Notes: a model not told the origin generated them from the sequence alone. DNA of 64,000 bases from Desulfonema magnum (GCF_017377395.1 NZ_CP061800.1:2418001-2482000); one strand, 5' to 3'; numbered from the stretch's first letter, positions 44,435 through 54,532 are shown. Made by a program: numbers and translations.

Positions 44435-44586
44435 AATTAAAGGGTTATTGTCAAATTTTGTTTATATCCGATTTAATAATTTCAGAAGATTATGAATTTA
44501 TTCGTTATTGTGATTCTCATCAGATACTGATAGGGCGACATAATTCATTAACAAATGGAAAGGTTTTGTTCCTTTCAGCGTCTCAC

Positions 44587-44783
44587 TGAGAGCATGTTTG
44601 AAAAGTAATTCCGGGCTGTTTTTTGCCACGAAGACACGAAGGCTCACGAAGTCACTTTGTGCCTTTGTGGCGCTGAGAGCATGTTTGAAATGTAATTTTC
44701 CGTGTGTTTCGTGTGTTTCGCAGTTAAAAAAAATTGCCAGGCTCGTTTTCGGGGACATTTGTTATTTTTCAAACACGCTCTGA
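44587..44783. repeat. palindromic element with AGAGCATGTTTGAAAAGT ends
   Basis: ctgagagcatgtttgaaaag at 44587 and again (as aaatg) at 44671, with the inverted end tttttcaaacacgctctgag at about 44764-44783. A CACGAAG repeat sits between the first two. The same end sequence bounds the element at 58112-58298, so they form one family. Confidence 0.65.
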
Positions 44784-45100
44784 GGGAGTCACGAATGGTT
44801 TTCTCGCCTTTTTTCGTGCTACACGCGTTCTCCTTCTGCACTTGTTTAGGATATCTCAGAAGTTAGATATCTTGTTGATAGGCGACTGCCCATCTCTGAT
44901 CACGCGTCAGCCTTGGCCCTGAGAAAAGGCAGCATTCCGGATTATCAGGAAGGCTCTCCGCTATTCAGAATCAGAATATGCAGGGGCCTGCTGTCCGGCC
45001 CCGCGATATCATCAAACAGGTGAATCTGGACAGCAATCTGCATGTTGCATATCACCATTATCATATCCCCTGGATGAGGTGGAGTGAAAGGAGTGTTTTT

Positions 45101-45871
45101 ATGAAAAAAGTAGCGTGGTTCATACTGATATTGGTGCTATCTGCAAGTGTTCATCCAATTATGGCCGCTCCCGGAAGGTCCGAAAAAAGAGCCTTTATCG
45201 TTGGTGTTGACAATACAGAATATTATCCCATGTATGGCTATAAGAACGGCGAATATACCGGATATGCCAGAGAATTGCTGGACACGTTTGGTGAAGATTC
45301 CGGCTATTCTTTTCAATACAAATCCCTTCCGATTCTGCGCTTGTATAAAGACTTTTTGGTCAGTCAAACCGTTGATTTCAAATATCCGGACAACATACTC
45401 TGGAAAGCGGAATTGAAGAAAGGAAAGAATATCCGTTACAGCAGCGCTGTGGTGGATTATATTGACGGGGTCATGGTACTTCCTGAAAACAAAGGAAAAG
45501 GCATAAATGAATTTAAACGACTCGGGACAGTTCTCGGTTTTACTCCGTGGGAGTATCTTGATCATATCAAATCCGGAAAAATAAAAGAAGACCATGCCCG
45601 AACCTATGAGATCATGATCAGGAAAACATTGCGCAAAAGAGTTGACGGGGCATACAGTTGCGTGTCTGTCCTCAATTATCAGCTTGAAAAATTGCATCAG
45701 CCCGGTGCGTTGGTGTTTGATCCGTGTTTGCCGCATACCAAAAGCAGTTATTTGTTTTCTTCTGTCAAGTATCCACAGATCATTGAGCGGTTTTCAGTCT
45801 GGCTGATGAAGAGAAAGGCATTTGTGGATCAGCTGAAATCAAAATACAAGCTGGAATCGAATCTGAACTAA
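45101..45871 (+). CDS. family 3-like periplasmic binding protein paired with an MCP
   Basis: The ATG at 45101 follows AAAGGAG and gives 256 residues with a signal peptide (MKKVAWFILILVLSASVHPI, cleaved near MAAPG). The body has FIVGVDNTEYYPMYGYKNGE, GYARELLDTFGEDSGY and a C-terminal WLMKRKAFVDQLKSKY, the layout of an SBP_bac_3-type domain. No transporter gene is adjacent. An MCP gene starts 72 bases downstream on the same strand, suggesting it presents a ligand to that receptor. Confidence 0.8.
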   Translation: MKKVAWFILILVLSASVHPIMAAPGRSEKRAFIVGVDNTEYYPMYGYKNGEYTGYARELLDTFGEDSGYSFQYKSLPILRLYKDFLVSQTVDFKYPDNILWKAELKKGKNIRYSSAVVDYIDGVMVLPENKGKGINEFKRLGTVLGFTPWEYLDHIKSGKIKEDHARTYEIMIRKTLRKRVDGAYSCVSVLNYQLEKLHQPGALVFDPCLPHTKSSYLFSSVKYPQIIERFSVWLMKRKAFVDQLKSKYKLESNLN

Positions 45872-45943
45872 AATGGGGCCACCGGCCCGTGTACGAGAAT
45901 CATCTTGCAAATTTCTATCCTGTTTATCATTCAGGAGGACAAT

Positions 45944-47455
45944 ATGAAAGATTGGCATAGCCAACTCAGTCTTCAAAAAAAAATAAGCATGATCATTTTT
46001 TCTGTCACTACTACGGTACTTGTCTTGTCCGCGTGTTTTGATTACATGAGTACAAAGTCGGAACTGATCCACGAATTAAACTGTTTTTCAGAAATGACGG
46101 CAAACCGTGTTTCAAAAGGAGTTGCCATGGCGCTATGGGGAATTGACAGGGCCTTTGTTGAAGATATCCTGAACGCGGAAATGATGGACAAACGGATCTA
46201 CGCGATCCTTGTCAGAGAAACTGATTCCCTGTTTCAGGGAAAAAAGCGGGATGACCAATGGCATCTTATCGAATCTGATGAGAATATCAGCAGCAATTTT
46301 ATCACTGAACAGAAAAACATCATTTATGAAGGAAATCAAGTGGGAAGCGTGAAGGTCTTTATCACGCGGCGGTTTATGCAGCAAACGCTGAGGAAAAATC
46401 TCATCCACACAGCCACGGCATATGCGGTGCTGAATCTGACATTGTTCACCGCACTTTTTTTCGGGATGAGATACTTTCTGCTCCGACCTGTCAACCGCAT
46501 TGTCTGCGGTCTTGACGAATGCGCCCGTCGCGTCGCGTCCGCTGCAAAACAACTTTCCGCAAGCGCGTATTCGCTCTCTGAAAGCGCAGAAAAACAAGCT
46601 GCCTCAGTTCAGGATTCATCCGTATCTTTGGAACAAATGGCTGCTCTGAGTCAGAAAGCCTCAGGTCTCGCGACAGGTGCGGAAACGCTAATGAATGAAA
46701 ATATCGAAAAATCAGGACACTCGCTAAAGTCACTGCTCGATCTGACTCAGGTCATGTCTCAAATTGAGGCAAACAGCGGAGAGATGACACAGATTGTCAA
46801 ATCCATTGACGGGATCGCCTTCCAGACCAGCCTGCTTGCCCTGAATGCGGCCATCGAAGCATCAAGAGCCGGCGAATCTGGAAAAGGGTTTTCAGTGGTG
46901 GCTGAGGAGGTAAGGTCCTTGGCAATGCACACCGCGAAAGAAGCAAAGCATACGCAGAACCTTCTGGAAAACACGGCGAGACGGGTGATTCATGCAACGG
47001 CCGCGATAAAGCACATTAATATGGATTTTGAACGGGCCATCGAATCTGCTACTGTGATAGGGAAAAAAACAGACGCCATCACAGCGACGAACCGGGAACT
47101 GGCGACGGGGATCACACGAGTCACCCGGGCGGAGAATGAGATTGACGGCATGACTCAGCAGGTGGCCGCGGGATCTCAGGAGTCCGCGGCCGCGGCTGAG
47201 GAACTCTCAGCTCAGGCTGTTCTCATGAAAACCTATGTGGAAGAACTGCTGGCGACCGTGAGCGGAGAAACAGACAGAGATGTCAAATCCTCCTCGCCAA
47301 CTTTATCGGTCCGGCAGGGACAATTCCTCAACCCGTTTGGATTACGGAATGTGGATGACGCGCTTACGGAACCTGCAACTATTGAAGCGGGTGAGATGAA
47401 TTACGTAACATCAAAAGCAAAATACGATAAAAATGGTATGAACACATTACAATGA
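45944..47455 (+). CDS. methyl-accepting chemotaxis protein
   Basis: An AGGAGG site precedes the ATG at 45944, giving 503 residues. Transmembrane helices lie at about 12-34 and 157-178, with a periplasmic domain of about 120 residues between them. The cytoplasmic coiled coil carries the CheA/CheW-binding hairpin [20 protein letters not shown] followed by [20 protein letters not shown] (about 290-330). No clear HAMP domain is visible after TM2. A C-terminal tail of about 60 residues is unassigned. It signals to a CheA kinase encoded outside the window; a CheR gene begins at 63.2 kb. Confidence 0.92.
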   Translation: MKDWHSQLSLQKKISMIIFSVTTTVLVLSACFDYMSTKSELIHELNCFSEMTANRVSKGVAMALWGIDRAFVEDILNAEMMDKRIYAILVRETDSLFQGKKRDDQWHLIESDENISSNFITEQKNIIYEGNQVGSVKVFITRRFMQQTLRKNLIHTATAYAVLNLTLFTALFFGMRYFLLRPVNRIVCGLDECARRVASAAKQLSASAYSLSESAEKQAASVQDSSVSLEQMAALSQKASGLATGAETLMNENIEKSGHSLKSLLDLTQVMSQIEANSGEMTQIVKSIDGIAFQTSLLALNAAIEASRAGESGKGFSVVAEEVRSLAMHTAKEAKHTQNLLENTARRVIHATAAIKHINMDFERAIESATVIGKKTDAITATNRELATGITRVTRAENEIDGMTQQVAAGSQESAAAAEELSAQAVLMKTYVEELLATVSGETDRDVKSSSPTLSVRQGQFLNPFGLRNVDDALTEPATIEAGEMNYVTSKAKYDKNGMNTLQ

Positions 47456-47628
47456 CATGCTACAAATATGCTGCCCTTACAGGGCTTGATCAGCCCTCGC
47501 CTAAATCCGTTATAATCAGTCTTTTCCATATTGCTCTTTTTTTGCCCTGAAAAAGCTGTCATGGCTCTGTTATCATACCCTTTTAATATATATTCAGGTA
47601 TAGTTGTTGTGGTCAGAGCCCATGCTTC

Positions 47629-48744
47629 CTACTCCGGATAAACCTTATCCACACTTTCATAGATGTTTTTATCCAGTTTGATGCCAAACAGAGACCTGGC
47701 TGCGTGTCTGTTAATGACCGTATAAGTCCCCACGGGGGATCTGATAGTTATATCCGAAGGCGGAACCCTGTCCTCGACTATCAGCCGGGCTATCATGGCA
47801 AGCTGGGATCCGAGACTCCGGTAATTGACAGATGCGGAGAAAAACGCGCCGGCACTCAGAAATGCCTCGGAAAATGCCAGCAGCGGTTTACGCTTTTTTT
47901 TTGAAAACTCCACCAGATCAAAAAAGGCACGGGTTCTGGTGTTGTATATTCTTGTATCTCCCAGCATCCATAAGCCGTCATATCTGTTCTCATATTTGGA
48001 AAGTTCGGTGCTTATACGGTCCGGCCTGCTCACAGGTATTTTTATAAGCCGCATGCCCATGTTTTCCGCTGAAACAGATGCTTCTTCAACAATCCGACCC
48101 GATACATCCGGATGGAATGGCACCCCCAGGGAGCGAACCTGGCCGGCCAGCATCCTGAACTGGACAAAAAGACTGGCCGGAGGGATTTCCATGGATATGC
48201 CGGTCACGTTCTTTCCTGAAAGCGCAGGATAACCCTTGTGGTTGATCACCATGGCAAAAATAACTGGAATTTTTTTTTCCACCTGAAGTGTGGTTTCCGC
48301 GGCCAGGGCCCCTAAACAGATAATAACAGACGGTTTTTCCTTTTTTAAAAACTGTCTGATCTTTTCAGCATCAATTTTACCGTCCACATCCAAAATGCAG
48401 AGACGGGCGTCCGTAAATTCCGTGCCAAACTCCGCCACGGCATGTGGATTCACTTTGTTCAGAGCCAGTGGACATTCGCTGGTGTCTGTAAATTCCATGA
48501 AAAAGCCTGTCGCTGTCTCCTCGGTCTGGGACGTGGATTTGCTTTTTATCAGTGCGTAAGTATCCCGGGCCTCTCCCTCTGAAACAGATGACAGGACGAT
48601 CAGGATAAACCATATCAGTAGCTGGACATAAATTTTCAGGCCTAAATCTGACATCAGACCTGTGAGGTTTCCGAAACCTCGAAGGTTTTCGGGTATTGAA
48701 GAAGCTTTGTCTGAGTACTTAACCCGCCGATATTTCATTTTCAT
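47629..48744 (-). CDS. orphan ABC-type substrate-binding protein (ABC_sub_bind) with repeat-expanded N-terminus
   Basis: The start at 48744 follows GGAGGT and matches the paralogue at 48963-49898. The 371 residues have a signal helix (KIYVQLLIWFILIVLSSVSE) delayed to about 36-60, because a stretch of about 30 residues (ASSIPENLRGFGNLTGLMSD) is inserted after MKMKYRRVKY. The DNA for it contains the dispersed palindrome at 48659-48693. The body (PSVIICLGALAAETTLQVEK, VPFHPDVSGRIVEEA, YDGLWMLGD) is of the TrpX/YtrF-like ABC_sub_bind family. No permease gene is adjacent. Confidence 0.85.
   Translation of the reverse strand: MKMKYRRVKYSDKASSIPENLRGFGNLTGLMSDLGLKIYVQLLIWFILIVLSSVSEGEARDTYALIKSKSTSQTEETATGFFMEFTDTSECPLALNKVNPHAVAEFGTEFTDARLCILDVDGKIDAEKIRQFLKKEKPSVIICLGALAAETTLQVEKKIPVIFAMVINHKGYPALSGKNVTGISMEIPPASLFVQFRMLAGQVRSLGVPFHPDVSGRIVEEASVSAENMGMRLIKIPVSRPDRISTELSKYENRYDGLWMLGDTRIYNTRTRAFFDLVEFSKKKRKPLLAFSEAFLSAGAFFSASVNYRSLGSQLAMIARLIVEDRVPPSDITIRSPVGTYTVINRHAARSLFGIKLDKNIYESVDKVYPE
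48659..48693. repeat. dispersed GAGGTTTCCGAAACCTC palindrome inside a coding region
   Basis: cagacctgtgaggtttccga followed by aacctcgaaggttttc is a degenerate copy of the terminator-like palindrome at 26209-26247. It lies in frame inside the N-terminus of the binding-protein gene and adds codons rather than stopping it. Confidence 0.75.
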
Positions 48745-48962
48745 TACATCATACCTCCCGAGTGATATAGAATTTTTGGTAGTGTTCCAAAACTGGACTT
48801 GTCTCAATATTTACAGAATTGATTCAGAGAGTTATAAAGTTTAGCTCCATTTTTAGAACACTACCGAATTTTTAATATATTCAGCAAATCTGCGAACAGA
48901 CAAATCCGCTGAAAATGACTGATATTTATCAATGCCAGAGGAGCTTTCGGGTTATTTCCATA

Positions 48963-49898
48963 TTACTCCGGATAAACCTTATCCACCCTCTCATATATGG
49001 TTTTATCCAGGTCTTTGCCAAACAGCGACTTGGAAGCCTCTCTGTTTATGACCGTATAAGTGCCCACAGGCGGCTTCACAGGTATGCTTGCAGGTGGAAC
49101 CTTGTCCACGACGATCCGGCGGGATATCATGGCGAGCTGGGAACCCAGACTTCCGTAATTGACAGACACGGAGAAAAACGCCCCGGCTTTGAGAAACGCG
49201 TCGGAAAAAGCCAGCAAAGGTTTGCGATTTTTTGTTGAAAATTTAACTAGATTAGAAAGAGCATGGGTCCTGATGCTGTATAATTTAACGTCTCCCAGCA
49301 TCCATAATCCGTCATATGCATTTTCGTGTCTGGAAAGTTCAGCCGTCATACGTTTTGGTTCTTTTACAGGGATGGCTGTGAGCCTGATCCCCATCTTCTT
49401 TGCCGCATCCGATGCCTCTCTGACGATTTCAGCGGAGACATCCGGATGAAACGGCACACCCAGGGAGCGCACCCGGGGAGCCAGCATCCTGAACTGAATG
49501 AAAAGGCTGGCCGGCGGAATCTCCATTGAGACACCGGTGACATTCTTTTGTTTGAATTCAGAATAACTCCTGTAGTTGATCACCATTGCGAAAATAACAG
49601 GAATCTTTTTTTCCAGTTGAATCGTTGTTTCCGCAGCCAATGCCCCCAGACAGATAATCACGGAAGGTTTTTCCCGCTTTAAAAAATCTTTGAGCTTTGC
49701 TGGTTCATATTTCCCGTTCATATCCAAAACAGCGAAACGGGCATCCGGAAAGCTTCGGACAAAGCCCTCCGTGATCTCATTTGTCTGTATCATGGATTTG
49801 CTCTTTATCATTCCGTAAGTATCCTCCGCGGCCGTCTCCGAAACAGATGACAGACAGATCAGGACAAGCCATAACACATGCAGATACTTAAACTTCAT
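48963..49898 (-). CDS. orphan ABC-type substrate-binding protein, paralogue
   Basis: The ATG at 49898 follows GGGAGGT and gives 311 residues. The signal peptide is MKFKYLHVLWLVLICLSSVS. The mature part is clearly homologous to the product of the next gene downstream (shared PSVIICLGALAAETT, EIPPASLFIQFRMLA, SLGVPFHPDVS, YDGLWMLGD, and the identical C-terminal VDKVYPE). The two arose by tandem duplication. It follows the PhnD-like gene by 26 bases, so it is part of the same leftward transcript. Confidence 0.87.
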   Translation of the reverse strand: MKFKYLHVLWLVLICLSSVSETAAEDTYGMIKSKSMIQTNEITEGFVRSFPDARFAVLDMNGKYEPAKLKDFLKREKPSVIICLGALAAETTIQLEKKIPVIFAMVINYRSYSEFKQKNVTGVSMEIPPASLFIQFRMLAPRVRSLGVPFHPDVSAEIVREASDAAKKMGIRLTAIPVKEPKRMTAELSRHENAYDGLWMLGDVKLYSIRTHALSNLVKFSTKNRKPLLAFSDAFLKAGAFFSVSVNYGSLGSQLAMISRRIVVDKVPPASIPVKPPVGTYTVINREASKSLFGKDLDKTIYERVDKVYPE

Positions 49899-49924
49899 CT
49901 CATACCTCCCGCGTGACATAATGA

Positions 49925-50683
49925 TTATTCTCTGTCAAAACCCGTGACACCGAAAAATTCCAAAACAACAAGTCCGGAGCCTTCATACGTCATATTTTCA
50001 AACGCGTCTGTAAATTTTTCAATACGTTCACAATGAGGAAACGCGACGATTTTCGGGTATTCAATCGGATTCAGCTCCTTCAGAATATGCATATCCTGAA
50101 CTGCATTAAAATTGATAGTTTTCAGCGTCTCAAAACTTTTTATGGTGACGATGGCCGCGTCCACCTGTTCAAAACCCAGGGCCATGATGGCGTCAATGTC
50201 CTTTGACACCGAAACCACCCGAATATCTTCAATTGAAAGTCCTTCAGGCAGCTGACGCTGAATATAGGGAAGCGAGGAAGCTCCCAGAGACACGGTTGCC
50301 AGACTCTTGTTAAGCAGTTGAGCCGGTTTTGTCAAAGATTTTGGAGTGATCAGTATCTTGTTAAATACTTTTGACCCCTCATAATGTCCTGACAGTATCA
50401 CTTTCCATTCATAGGTATTCCGCATCAGGGTGTGATAGTAGGACGGAACAATCGCCACATCAGCATCAAACCGGCGCACGGAGTCAGTGAAGTCCTTTGA
50501 ACTTGCAAAAAGATAGACCTCGGCATCAATTCCCCGGGACTTCAGGGTATGTTCGAGGGTCGTTCTGACTTTTCCCAGACGAGTAACCTTTGCTTCGGGA
50601 TTAAATATAAAAACCGTCTTCGCACCGGATGTGTGGCACAGAAACGCCATCAGAAACATGCTGATTATCAGTTTTATTTTCAT
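49925..50683 (-). CDS. PhnD-like periplasmic binding protein
   Basis: The protein has 252 residues with a signal peptide (MKIKLIISMFLMAFLCHTSG). The domain FNPEAKVTRLGKVRTTLEHT, then DADVAIVPSYYHTLM and FEQVDAAIVTIKSFE, fits the phosphate/phosphonate PhnD-like binding-protein family often found as sensor domains. The ATG overlaps the stop of the PAS-CheW gene (ATGA), so translation is coupled to a chemotaxis protein, not to a transporter. Confidence 0.82.
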   Translation of the reverse strand: MKIKLIISMFLMAFLCHTSGAKTVFIFNPEAKVTRLGKVRTTLEHTLKSRGIDAEVYLFASSKDFTDSVRRFDADVAIVPSYYHTLMRNTYEWKVILSGHYEGSKVFNKILITPKSLTKPAQLLNKSLATVSLGASSLPYIQRQLPEGLSIEDIRVVSVSKDIDAIMALGFEQVDAAIVTIKSFETLKTINFNAVQDMHILKELNPIEYPKIVAFPHCERIEKFTDAFENMTYEGSGLVVLEFFGVTGFDRE

Positions 50684-51801
50684 GTTGCACCTGACAATTC
50701 CCTTTTTCGGAGATGAGTTGAAGTGTCATTGGTGATGGTGCCGGAGCAAACATCCCGCAACTCCCTTTCCTCCCACAGATGGTTTATGTCGAGAAGGATT
50801 TTTGCCTTATCTCCGATGGTTGCTATTCCGGAAATGAACCGCACATCATCGGCAAAATATGTCGGTGTCGGCAGGATATGCTTTTGCCTTATACCCAGTA
50901 CCTGCACAACTGAATCTACAATCATTCCGACCCTTGTTTCATTTTGGTTTCCGGTGACGTTTATGATAACAATGCAGGTACGATCTGTAAAATCAGCGGC
51001 TTCCACCCTCAGTCTGCGCCTGAGATCCGCAACCGGAATCACCCTGCCTCTGAGGTTAATAACACCTTTGATAAAATCCGGAAACCAGGGAACAGGTGTC
51101 AGCGCCATGACCGGAACGACTTCTTTAACTTCTGTCAGAAGAATCGCATATTCCTCATTTGCCAGCGTAAATACAAGATATTTTAGCTCTTTTTCTCTTG
51201 CTTTTTCTAATTCTTCCGTAAGGCTGCGGATTTTTTCTTCTGATGCTTTTCGTTCTGTCAAATCATAGATCACCGTCATCACACAATTCTCATTTGCGAA
51301 ATTTATGGCCCGGGTAAACAAAGCCCCCCATAAGTAATCGCCGTCTGTTCGTTTCAGACGCACTTCAAAATTGTTCAGCCGCTCATTTTCATCCAAAAGA
51401 TTGAAAAAAACCTGTTCGTCAGCAGGGTTTTCGTATAAATCTGAAATATTGTATCTGGAAAACGTTGCATGAGAAATACCGAATACCCGGCACAGATGTT
51501 CGTTGGCATACATGAAGCTTCCGTCCCTTATACGGATAATGACAACCGGCACGGGTATGGTTTCGCTGATCACTCGAATCTGTTGTTCGATTTCTTTTAT
51601 GGACGCATCCACTCTCTCCAGGAGTTCCGACCCCACGCCATCAGCGTGTTCGTTTGCCATTTCCATCATGGCTTCCATATCAGCTTTTTCCTGATTCATG
51701 GCCGCGTTTTCCTGTCTCAGTCTCTCATTTTCTATTGCCAATAACCATAGCGTTTTCAATACAATATCTTTTTTCAAAGCCTTCAGCATTTGTTTTATCA
51801 C
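50680..51801 (-). CDS. PAS-CheW fusion protein
   Basis: The protein has 373 residues, starting at GTG 51801 or ATG 51789. A coiled coil (about 15-75) precedes a PAS domain (about 78-195, ISETIPVPVVIIRIRDGSFM, then ending VIYDLTERKASEEK). A CheW domain follows (about 212-360: YLVFTLANEEYAILLTEVKE, IKGVINLRGRVIPVADLR, and RVGMIVDSVVQVLGI). CheW couples receptors to CheA, so here a PAS signal could modulate the receptor array. The coiled coil plus PAS is a close relative of the same part of the next gene upstream. Confidence 0.9.
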   Translation of the reverse strand: MIKQMLKALKKDIVLKTLWLLAIENERLRQENAAMNQEKADMEAMMEMANEHADGVGSELLERVDASIKEIEQQIRVISETIPVPVVIIRIRDGSFMYANEHLCRVFGISHATFSRYNISDLYENPADEQVFFNLLDENERLNNFEVRLKRTDGDYLWGALFTRAINFANENCVMTVIYDLTERKASEEKIRSLTEELEKAREKELKYLVFTLANEEYAILLTEVKEVVPVMALTPVPWFPDFIKGVINLRGRVIPVADLRRRLRVEAADFTDRTCIVIINVTGNQNETRVGMIVDSVVQVLGIRQKHILPTPTYFADDVRFISGIATIGDKAKILLDINHLWEERELRDVCSGTITNDTSTHLRKRELSGAT

Positions 51802-51898
51802 CGCCTTTTGTTATTGTTTTTGAGGCAAAGGCCAAGCGGTCAGGGACGATATTCCTCAGCCGCGGTTCATGGGCTTTGCGCGGGAAAAGCGTTTCAAA

Positions 51899-53203
51899 TT
51901 ATTTCTCATCTGAAATGAGAGGAAAATAACAGTAAAATGCGGTGCCTTTGCCTGATTCGCTTTCAACCGTAACTGTCCCGCCATTCCGCTGAACAATGCC
52001 ATGAACAATGGACAGCCCCATACCTGATCCCTGTCCCGGAGCTTTAGTTGTAAAAAAAGGTTCAAATATCCGGTCCATAATTTCCTTATCTATTCCGGGG
52101 CCGTTGTCTCTGACGGTCAGTCTTGCATAAGCCCTTGTTTTCAAAGGGAAAATCATTTTCTCCTGTTCTGTTTCCGGGTTTATGCTGATATTTTCGAGGA
52201 TGATATCAATGGCCCCTCCTTCTTCCTCCATGGCATGGACGGCATTGGCACAGAGGTTCATGAGAATCTGATGGATATGGGTCGGATCACCGATAATAAT
52301 GGGCATTGCCGTTTTAATGGATAAACATACGTTAATTTTCGAAGGTATCAGAGACTGTATCATCTGGGCTGCTTCTGAAACAACCGAGCTGATACGGAAA
52401 GGTTTTTTCTCCTCTTTTGTCTGGCGGCAGAAGGTCAGAATCTGCGTAATGAGCGAAGTTCCCCGGGTTGTGGCGGCAACTGCGTCCTTCAGATATTTTC
52501 CAACCGGGCTGTCATCTGTCAGCTTGGATTGTGCGAGTTGGAGGTTTCCTAAGATGATTGTCAGAATCCCATTGAAATCATGAGCAATACCGCCAGCAAA
52601 GGTGCCCATGGCCTCCATTTTTTGTACCTGGCGAAGCTGTCTTTCTAAGATGAGTTTTTCTTTTTCGGCCTGTTTACGCTCTGTCAGATCAAATACCACT
52701 GTGAGCAGACAATCCTTGCCTCTGAAGCTTACCGACTGGGAAAACAGCGACGCCCAGAACAGGGTACCGTCTGACTTCCTGAGTTTTACTTCAAAATTTT
52801 CAATCCGTCCCTGATCGGAGAGGCATGTCAGAAATCTCCGGCTTTCGTCAGGGTCATCATAAATATCCGGCAAATTATTGAGAGAAAAACCCTCGTGGCT
52901 TAATTTGAAAACTTTTTCCGCATAACTATTTGAAAATAAAATTGAACCGTTGTCTTTCCGGCTGATTACAAAGGGCACGGGTATGGTTTTGGAAATCACA
53001 TGGAAAAGGCGATCTCCGGCCCGGACTTTTTCCAGGAGACATGCTTCTATTTCGTCCGAATGTCCCGTAACTGCTTCCAATATCAGTTTCAGGTCGTTCA
53101 GTTCGCTCCTGAGTTCCTCAACCTCTGATACCAGTATTTTCAATTGATTATTTTTATTTGTATAAATTTTTTTATGTCTCAGACTGATAACTTTTTTTTC
53201 CAT
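51899..53203 (-). CDS. PAS-domain histidine kinase
   Basis: From the ATG at 53203 there are 434 residues. The longer frame (to 53326) would start inside the dispersed 100-bp repeat. A coiled coil is followed by PAS (about 60-185), then HisKA ([20 protein letters not shown], phospho-His about 213) and an HATPase domain ([16 protein letters not shown]-box, [28 protein letters not shown]). It is cytosolic, with no receiver domain and no adjacent response regulator gene. The partner may be encoded elsewhere. Confidence 0.9.
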   Translation of the reverse strand: MEKKVISLRHKKIYTNKNNQLKILVSEVEELRSELNDLKLILEAVTGHSDEIEACLLEKVRAGDRLFHVISKTIPVPFVISRKDNGSILFSNSYAEKVFKLSHEGFSLNNLPDIYDDPDESRRFLTCLSDQGRIENFEVKLRKSDGTLFWASLFSQSVSFRGKDCLLTVVFDLTERKQAEKEKLILERQLRQVQKMEAMGTFAGGIAHDFNGILTIILGNLQLAQSKLTDDSPVGKYLKDAVAATTRGTSLITQILTFCRQTKEEKKPFRISSVVSEAAQMIQSLIPSKINVCLSIKTAMPIIIGDPTHIHQILMNLCANAVHAMEEEGGAIDIILENISINPETEQEKMIFPLKTRAYARLTVRDNGPGIDKEIMDRIFEPFFTTKAPGQGSGMGLSIVHGIVQRNGGTVTVESESGKGTAFYCYFPLISDEK

Positions 53204-53306
53204 TTTTTTTATCTCAATCTTACGTTTTTTCGAGCCGTCTCTGAAATCAGAAAAAGTCAAAGAAACAGAATTGTTCGTAAAAATCCGATTTCTTTGCTGA
53301 GAAACT

Positions 53307-53408
53307 TTTTTACCGTGAAAATACATTTTGAAAAGCCGGGTTTTTTTCTGAAAATATTTTTATGACCGGGGGCGAAAAAACCCGGCTTTTTCATGAGCGT
53401 TTATTTAT
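53307..53408. repeat. roughly 100-bp dispersed repeat, copy 2
   Basis: It is the same element as 19819-19919 and in the same orientation (from tttttaccgtgaaaatacat to gagcgtttatttat). It lies between the STAS gene stop, which it touches, and the start of the histidine kinase gene. It could terminate or attenuate the leftward transcript between the two. Confidence 0.8.
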
Positions 53409-53755
53409 TCAAATTGCAGGGCTAATCCCGTGGGCATAAGTCGTTCAAGTCCGATCATGGATCTTTCCTGCCAGGCTTTACTATTTGAACATTTCATGGT
53501 CAGGCATATCCCCCCCTTTTTTCTAAGCTTGATAATAAATCCGCCCAGCGTGGTGATTCCGGAACTGTTGAGAAATTCCAGCTCTCTTACATCTACTGTT
53601 ATCTTTGCTGAGTGATTTTGCTTGACCACTTGGTCAAATAAATTTGCAATGTCCTTATAACCATCTTTTCCTCGGAGATTCAGCATTCCTTCACAAAAAA
53701 TTGTGCTGGTCTCCGGATTGTATCCCACATGATACTTTTCTCCTTTAATCTGCAT
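53405..53755 (-). CDS. STAS-domain anti-anti-sigma-like protein (slr1659 type)
   Basis: The protein has 116 residues and one STAS domain: STIFCEGMLNLRGKDGYKDI, ITVDVRELEFLNSSGITTLG, and a C-terminal RLMPTGLALQFE. The serine pair in FLNSSGITTL (about 63-68) is where related proteins are phosphorylated. The neighbouring ATPase-like and SpoIIE genes supply the expected kinase/anti-sigma and phosphatase of a partner-switch. The stop codon abuts the 100-bp repeat. Confidence 0.85.
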   Translation of the reverse strand: MQIKGEKYHVGYNPETSTIFCEGMLNLRGKDGYKDIANLFDQVVKQNHSAKITVDVRELEFLNSSGITTLGGFIIKLRKKGGICLTMKCSNSKAWQERSMIGLERLMPTGLALQFE

Positions 53756-53894
53756 TGTTATTCTCCTTTTTCTGAGGGTGTGAATTTTATGTATTTAGTT
53801 TCTTTTTTTTACGCACATCGTATTTTTGATCCGTCTGGGTTCCACGTCCGGAAACAAGGTACGCGACAAGGATATGGAAGAAATAAGCGACGCT

Positions 53895-54485
53895 TCAGGC
53901 CAGAACCTTGCGGACAATCGGCATTCGGGCCAAAGCGGTTACAGACTGAATTCCCGCTTCTATGCCCTCAAATTTCCACGCAACTGATACGTTATAATCA
54001 TTGATCAACGTCAGATAGCCAACGCCGGATTCATTGCTATCTTCGGACGCGTTTTTTTCCATTTGTTCCACAAATAATTGCTGCGTATTTTCTGTCAAAA
54101 GCTTGCGGATGAATGACTGAAACTCTTCCAATTCAGCAGGATTTACGCTGTTTGTTACATAAAATCGCAACTCGCTTTGATGTAAATACAAGCAAATTTC
54201 AATCATATAGTTAGGACTGAAACTGAACTTGATGGCATTTCCGAGAAGTTCGCCGCAGATGTAATGAACTTCATCTTTTCCGATATCACTGGTCACTTCG
54301 GCCTCCTTATTAATCGGAAAAAATTTTCCCCAAAACGTCGAAAGAAATTCAGCGGACAAAGAACTGCTTTCCCAGAGTTCGTCAATATCAAGCGTCCCGG
54401 ACTGAAATCTGAGACTGAGCCGGCCCACAACGTCTCCTTGATCCGGTTCGAGATATTTTCCAAATAATACAATGTGATTTGACAT
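53895..54485 (-). CDS. slr1658-like regulator with degenerate HATPase fold (DUF6272 type)
   Basis: The protein has 196 residues. KDEVHYICGELLGNAIKFS (about 73-92) resembles the N-box of GHKL ATPases, and NESGVGYLTLINDYNVSVAW is the conserved C-terminal signature of slr1658-like proteins, normally encoded beside an slr1659-type STAS gene as here (140 bases apart). It probably binds the STAS protein as an anti-sigma or kinase partner. The upstream region of its transcript is now occupied by an IS4 element 48 bases away. Confidence 0.82.
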   Translation of the reverse strand: MSNHIVLFGKYLEPDQGDVVGRLSLRFQSGTLDIDELWESSSLSAEFLSTFWGKFFPINKEAEVTSDIGKDEVHYICGELLGNAIKFSFSPNYMIEICLYLHQSELRFYVTNSVNPAELEEFQSFIRKLLTENTQQLFVEQMEKNASEDSNESGVGYLTLINDYNVSVAWKFEGIEAGIQSVTALARMPIVRKVLA

Positions 54486-54532
54486 AGAGTCTCCTGTTTT
54501 CTATAACTGTTTTTTGATGGGGGCTGAAGGCG

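Larger units (their letters stand above)
43898..45100. other. 1.2-kb repeat-rich intergenic region
   Basis: No convincing gene. From left to right it holds short gctctttttt-type repeats (about 44190-44240), the conserved 42-bp element (44250-44296), a MITE (44338-44434), an open frame of about 50 codons after it (LFISDLIISEDYEFIRYCDS, unrecognised), and a second palindromic element with a CACGAAG insert (44587-44783). About 300 bases leading to the binding-protein gene follow, with no feature recognised beyond an AAAGGAG site. Confidence 0.5.
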
